This document shows, one piece after another, positions 15,576 through 18,917 of a stretch of DNA of 18,917 nt. The position numbers and the translations under genes were made by a program. The stretch comes from Chloroflexota bacterium. Its GTDB lineage: Bacteria; Chloroflexota; UBA11872; VXNJ01. Below the pieces are notes generated by a model. It saw only the letters and a list, made by a program, of their open reading frames with translations. It was not told the origin of the DNA and made no database searches. Location of the stretch: the NCBI GenBank assembly GCA_026708165.1, contig JAPOVO010000265.1:1-18917 (forward strand), given 5' to 3'. Numbering within the stretch: position 1 is the first letter of the stretch; every line of letters begins with the position of its first letter.

Positions 15576-16082
15576 ATGGCCCGTTCAACGCCTGTTTGGG
15601 GGTTTACGACAAAATCTCAGGCGATTTGTCGGGAGCTCATAAACGATGTGCACGTCAGCGAGTACTTTGACCCAGAGGCCGGTGATCCGCCGCCCGAGCG
15701 CCGTTCTTACATAGCGCTCTGGGACACCGGGGCCACCAACTGCGTCATTTCGAGGCGAGTCGCTTCCGACTTAGCGCTGGTGCCCGTCGGCCGAGTGGAA
15801 GTTCAAGGAGTTGGTCGCGGCGGGAGTAAAAACCTATTTGAGACCGATGCATTCCTAGTCAATATACGCCTCCCGAACAAAGTTGAACTCGTGGGTGTTC
15901 GAGTATCTGAAGGGGAAGTGGCGGGAGTGGACGTGCTACTCGGAATGGATGTGATTACCCAAGGTGACTTCGCGATATCGAACCGCGACGGCCAGACTTG
16001 GTGGACATTTCGGCTTCCTTCAATCGCCCGTTTTGATTTTGTGGATGAGAGCACTGATAGGACTGGACGGGAATTCTCTTAG
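15576..16082 (+). CDS. Retropepsin-like aspartic protease
   Basis: 168 residues. The catalytic motif is IALWDTGATNCVIS (46-59) with Asp50-Thr-Gly. The flap region is VEVQGVGRGG (74-83), and the second conserved hydrophobic-Gly element is VLLGMDVITQGDFAISN (120-136). One DTG per chain means it should act as a homodimer, as retroviral and bacterial retropepsin-like proteases do. There is no signal peptide or membrane helix. The ATG follows the DUF5678-like stop by three bases and has only a weak TAGG ribosome-site remnant, so coupled translation is likely. It stands where a portal gene would usually lie, but it is not a phage head gene family that I know; its target is unknown, with the adjacent small protein one candidate partner. 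Confidence 0.85.
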   Translation: MARSTPVWGFTTKSQAICRELINDVHVSEYFDPEAGDPPPERRSYIALWDTGATNCVISRRVASDLALVPVGRVEVQGVGRGGSKNLFETDAFLVNIRLPNKVELVGVRVSEGEVAGVDVLLGMDVITQGDFAISNRDGQTWWTFRLPSIARFDFVDESTDRTGREFS

Positions 16083-16207
16083 CCGTCGAGAACGCCAGAA
16101 GCGGGAGAGAGGTCGGAAACGCAACGGGCGCTGTCGGAACTGAGCTTTCCGCGAGACGTAGCACAGGTTTGGACTTAGGCGCGCTCTGTAGCACCGTCAC
16201 TTCGGTT

Positions 16208-17305
16208 TTACCCGACACCGTAGCGTTCGACCGTAGCGGGGTCGAGCTCGAGGCCCAAGCCGAGCTTGTCGGAATCGGGAGCCCAGTCCGGGCCGGACGG
16301 CACCGGAAATTCCTTGTACAGGATGCGGTCCGCTTCCTCGACGGTGCCCAGAACTTCCACGACGAGCATGTTGGGCGTGGCGCACGCGAGATGGAGGTGG
16401 ACCAGCTGGTAGCCGTGTGACGCGACGGGGATGTTGAACGCGTCGGCGAGCTGAGCGGCTTTCATCCACTCGGTGATCCCGCCGACCCTGCCGACGTCCG
16501 GTTGGGCGATGTCGGCCGCACCGCGCACGAGCAGGTCTTTGAATCCGTACTTGGTGTATTCGTGCTCGCCGGTGGCGACGGGGATCGAGATGGCCCGGGC
16601 TACGCGGGCGAGGCCGTCGATATCGTCGGCCATGACCGGCTCTTCGAGCCAGCCGACGTCGTACTCCTGAAACCTCGGGGCGAGCCCGATGGCCTGCTTG
16701 GCGGTGTAGCCGTTGTTGGCGTCGATGTAGATCTCGACGTCATCGCCGACAGCCTCACGCACCGCGCGGAGGCGGCTCAGGTCTTCACGAGTCCTGGAAC
16801 CGAAGTCCATTCCGACCTTCATCTTCACGCGTCGCATACCGCGTTCAACGTAGCCTGTCTGCTCCTCGACAAGCTCGTCTTGCGTGAACGAAGTCCATCC
16901 GCCGCTGCCGTAGATCGGGATCGATTCGCGGCATGGGCCCAGGAGCTTGAACAGCGGCAGCCCCAGGTACTTGGCCTTGAGGTCCCAAAGGGCGATGTCG
17001 ACGGCGGACAGGGCCTGGATTGCGACGCCCTTACGGCCGAATCCGCGGACCTGCCAGAACATGGCTTGCCAGAGACCCTCGATATGGAGCGGGTCGGCGC
17101 CGACCAGCAGCGGCTTGAGGTCGTGTTCGATCACCTCGCGCACGGCGCGGCTGGCGGTGGACATGCCCAGACCTTCAACGCCTTCGTCGGTTGCGACGTG
17201 CACGAAGCAGTGACCGCCGGTGCCCATGTTCGTGGCCGTGGCGTCGGCGACGGCGCGGCTGCGCGGGACGGCCACCAAAGAAGTGCGCACCTGGGTGATT
17301 TTCAT
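16208..17305 (-). CDS. Enolase-superfamily enzyme, mandelate racemase/sugar-acid dehydratase type
   Basis: A 365-residue TIM-barrel enzyme with the full mandelate-racemase subgroup set: bases Lys161 and Lys163 in VKMKVG, metal ligands Asp195 (YIDANNGY), Glu221 (WLEEPV) and Glu247 (TGEHEY), the Asp270-His297 dyad (AQPDVGRVGG and VASHGYQ), and Glu317 (VVEVLG). Such enzymes abstract a proton alpha to a carboxylate; most subgroup members dehydrate sugar acids, others racemise. The substrate cannot be read from the sequence. The ATG at 17305 has AGGAG 10 bases upstream and starts with the family-typical MKITQVRT; the longer open frame to 17731 is not needed. It runs opposite to the flanking phage-type genes and interrupts the terminase-protease order. 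Confidence 0.92.
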   Translation of the reverse strand: MKITQVRTSLVAVPRSRAVADATATNMGTGGHCFVHVATDEGVEGLGMSTASRAVREVIEHDLKPLLVGADPLHIEGLWQAMFWQVRGFGRKGVAIQALSAVDIALWDLKAKYLGLPLFKLLGPCRESIPIYGSGGWTSFTQDELVEEQTGYVERGMRRVKMKVGMDFGSRTREDLSRLRAVREAVGDDVEIYIDANNGYTAKQAIGLAPRFQEYDVGWLEEPVMADDIDGLARVARAISIPVATGEHEYTKYGFKDLLVRGAADIAQPDVGRVGGITEWMKAAQLADAFNIPVASHGYQLVHLHLACATPNMLVVEVLGTVEEADRILYKEFPVPSGPDWAPDSDKLGLGLELDPATVERYGVG

Positions 17306-17563
17306 ATTGGAGTTTCTCCTGCTGCCGGGGATATGCGAGAGGGTAGCAAACCCGCCAAGGAGGAGGTCGGAATCGGGCTTCCGGCGGTCTAAAGCGAGGG
17401 CAACTGTCGTGGCAACTGACGGGTCCCGCGTTGGTACGAAGTTGGCACCTGGGAGGCCGGCGAAAAATTGTCCAACGATTTCTTGGCGACGTTGTAGACG
17501 ATGGCAAAAACGACTCATAACTTGGAATGAATGGATAGCCGTGGGGGCTAGCAATGAGGAATC
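17306..17563. other. Intergenic region between divergent enolase-superfamily and protease genes
   Basis: 258 bases that should carry promoters in both directions. AT-rich words such as CTCATAACTT near 17514 are visible, but no confident -35/-10 pair. No gene was found. Confidence 0.35.
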
Positions 17564-18232
17564 GTGGATACAAAAACGCTTACGGCTCCCATCGAGCTTA
17601 TGGAGGACGGCCCTGAAGGGGCGGTAGTCGCGAGGATCGCCACGCTCGGCGTGGTCGACCGCGACGGCGACCTGACGGTCCCCGGCGCGTTCGGGTCTGT
17701 CGACGACGTAAAGGTCTCGCCGTTCAACCACTCAAGCGCCTACGGCGCGGCGCTGCCGGTTGGAGTGGGAAAGGTATTCGAGCGCGGCGGCGCGGCCTTT
17801 TTCGAGGGGCTGCTGTTCCTGGACACCATCGGCGGCCGGGAGCTGCACACGACATTGAAGCGGCTGAGCGAGGCGGGCGCGCCCTGCGAGTGGTCGTACG
17901 GATTCGAGGTGGTCGAGTCCGAGGACGCGGTGCGCGGCGATCAGAGGGTCCGCGTGCTCAAGCGGCTTGCACTGTTCGAGGTCTCGCCGGTCCTTCGCGG
18001 GGCGGGAATCGGAACGCGGACGGTGAGCGTGAAATCGGACGCCCTTCGACAGGCTCAGGGTGAGCGGTGGTCTTCACCCTCACCCCAACCCTCTCCCATC
18101 AAGGGAGAGGGAGTTGCGGAAGCCGCTTCGACTGGCTCAGGGCAGGCGGAACGGGATTTTGCGGATTTGCAGGTTATTGAAGCCCGAATGGCGGGCAGGG
18201 ATGTTTTGGCCAGTCTCAACACGGAGGTTTAG
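17564..18232 (+). CDS. HK97-family prohead protease (U35/S78) with in-frame repeat insertion
   Basis: 222 residues. It matures the capsid by cutting the delta domain of the major capsid protein. Family features are VVDRDGDLTVPGAF (30-43), the histidine motif SPFNHSSAYG (52-61, His56), the serine motif CEWSYGFEV (108-116, Ser111) and LALFEVSPVLRGA (135-147, Glu139). The start is GTG at 17564 directly after ATGAGGA, with only three bases between, so the spacing is short. Residues about 159-198 are not family-like: they are the translation of a repeat element (RQAQGERW, SPSPQPSPIKGEG, GSGQAER), after which DFADLQVIEARMAGRDVLASLNTEV closes the gene. The catalytic core is intact. The capsid gene begins five bases after the stop. 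Confidence 0.9.
   Translation: MDTKTLTAPIELMEDGPEGAVVARIATLGVVDRDGDLTVPGAFGSVDDVKVSPFNHSSAYGAALPVGVGKVFERGGAAFFEGLLFLDTIGGRELHTTLKRLSEAGAPCEWSYGFEVVESEDAVRGDQRVRVLKRLALFEVSPVLRGAGIGTRTVSVKSDALRQAQGERWSSPSPQPSPIKGEGVAEAASTGSGQAERDFADLQVIEARMAGRDVLASLNTEV
18044..18149 (+). repeat. Composite palindromic repeat inside the prohead protease gene (copy 2)
   Basis: The palindrome 18075-18119, with stem CCCTCTCCC (18089-18097) and GGGAGAGGG (18103-18111) and loop ATCAA, is nearly the same as 8331-8375. It is bracketed by two direct repeats of CTTCGAC-type sequence, 18044-18067 and 18126-18149 (20 of 24 equal by eye). The whole element is read through without a stop and keeps the frame of the protease. 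Confidence 0.75.
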
Positions 18233-18237
18233 AGGTT

Positions 18238-18917
18238 ATGGCTACGGGAATCAGGACGATGCGCGATGAGCTGACCGCCAAGCGCGAGCAGCTTCATCGC
18301 ATATTCGAGGAAGCGAGAGACGGCGAGTCTTACGACTACGAGCGAGTGAGATCGATCGTGGGCGGACCGAACGCCGTGCGCGACGAGGTCAAGCGGCGCA
18401 CGAAGGAGATCGACGGGCTCGCGAAGAAGCTCGATGACGCCGTCGACGCGGCGCGGGTCGCGGAGGACAACAGGCGGGCGCTGGAAGACGACCGCCGTCC
18501 GTTCGCGCCGCCGCCCCATCCGGCGACGGGCGACGCCAGGGCGGTGCAGCCGAAGAGCCTGGGACGGCTGTTCGTGGAGTCCGCCGCCTACAAGGGCATG
18601 GTGGGGATGAACGGCCCGGCGTCGGTGCTCGACATCGGCGCGAGCGAGTTCAAGGCGCTGTTCCAGACGAGCGCCGGCTGGTCGCCGGAGGCGCTGCGCG
18701 AGGGACGCGTGGAGCTAAAGCCCGAGCGCCCGGTCACGGTGGTCAACTTCATTCCGACTTCGCCGACCAACCAGAACTCGGTGAAGTACATGGAAGAGAC
18801 CACCTTCAACAACGCGGCGGTGGAGAAGGCTGAAGCCGCCGCGTATCCCGAGGCGTCGCTGGCGCTGACGGAGAAGTCGCAGTCGGTGCAGAAGATCGCG
18901 GTCTTTCTGCCGGTGAC
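18238..18917 (+). CDS. HK97-family major capsid protein, partial (C-terminal part outside the window)
   Basis: I translated 226 codons from ATG 18238, open to the window edge. Residues 1 to about 90 are a charged, helical, probably coiled-coil delta (scaffold) domain with TMRDELTAKREQLHRI and VKRRTKEIDGLAKKLDDAVD. A Pro-rich linker (RRPFAPPPHPATG) follows, then the HK97-fold part with LGRLFVESAAYKGM and VVNFIPTSPTNQNSVKYMEE, then the E-loop/P-domain region AAAYPEASLALTEKSQSVQK and IAVFLPV. The order fits PF05065. GGAGG (18223-18227) lies 10 bases before the ATG and AGAGG lies closer. The gene follows the prohead protease by five bases, as in phage head operons, so the protease-capsid pair appears functional by layout. 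Confidence 0.93.
   Translation, partial: MATGIRTMRDELTAKREQLHRIFEEARDGESYDYERVRSIVGGPNAVRDEVKRRTKEIDGLAKKLDDAVDAARVAEDNRRALEDDRRPFAPPPHPATGDARAVQPKSLGRLFVESAAYKGMVGMNGPASVLDIGASEFKALFQTSAGWSPEALREGRVELKPERPVTVVNFIPTSPTNQNSVKYMEETTFNNAAVEKAEAAAYPEASLALTEKSQSVQKIAVFLPV

Noticed and set aside
16502..17392. 296-codon plus-strand frame across the enolase-superfamily gene
   Set aside because: It is antisense to a gene with a complete set of catalytic residues and shows no family features of its own.
17306..17731. N-terminal extension of the enolase-superfamily frame
   Set aside because: The family start MKITQV at 17305 has its own AGGAG, and the extension overlaps the prohead protease on the other strand.

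Overview
The window looks like a piece of a GC-rich bacterial chromosome, most plausibly from the Chloroflexota and perhaps the SAR202/Dehalococcoidia side. This is an inference with four supports. The sugar-type binding lipoprotein has a Val/Glu-rich 'VVEVVKEV...VEKVV' linker after its lipobox, which is common in Chloroflexota. There is a mandelate-racemase-type enolase-superfamily gene, a family reported as expanded in SAR202. There are several Shine-Dalgarno-supported TTG starts. The mix of catabolic and efflux genes also fits. No rRNA or tRNA gene was seen, so the taxonomy rests on protein style only.

Layout. (1) 1-1152, minus strand: an HK97-family phage portal protein running off the left edge. 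(2) 1518-8026: a mostly minus-strand block with a VOC-fold protein, a COG4091-type NAD-binding/SAF oxidoreductase, two tandemly duplicated MFS exporters and an alpha/beta-hydrolase-fold lipoprotein that seems to lack its catalytic Ser and His. A small plus-strand membrane protein (2220-2711) converges on this block. (3) 8027-8793: a gene-free stretch with dispersed repeats and a good sigma70-type promoter. (4) 8794-13649, plus strand: an apparent operon of Tat-dependent binding lipoprotein, two MalF/MalG-type permeases and a DadA-like FAD oxidoreductase, with no ATPase gene. It is followed by a strong UUCG-loop terminator at 13830-13853. (5) 13933-18917: large terminase, then a small DUF5678-like protein and a retropepsin-like aspartic protease, an enolase-superfamily gene on the opposite strand, the HK97 prohead protease and the major capsid protein running off the right edge.

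How it fits together. The transporter and oxidoreductase probably import and oxidise a small organic substrate. The MFS pair, COG4091 enzyme, VOC protein and enolase-superfamily enzyme are accessory metabolism. The phage genes are an HK97 head module (terminase, portal, protease, capsid) that is taken apart. The portal lies about 12.8 kb from the terminase on the other strand, and non-phage genes occupy its usual place between terminase and protease. All four phage genes are open over what can be seen. The options are a rearranged or decaying prophage, a domesticated (gene-transfer-agent-like) module, two separate modules, or an assembly join. The window alone cannot decide.

The most notable smaller points are a palindromic repeat element read in frame inside the prohead protease, with a second copy 9.7 kb away in an intergenic region, and the DUF5678/retropepsin pair.
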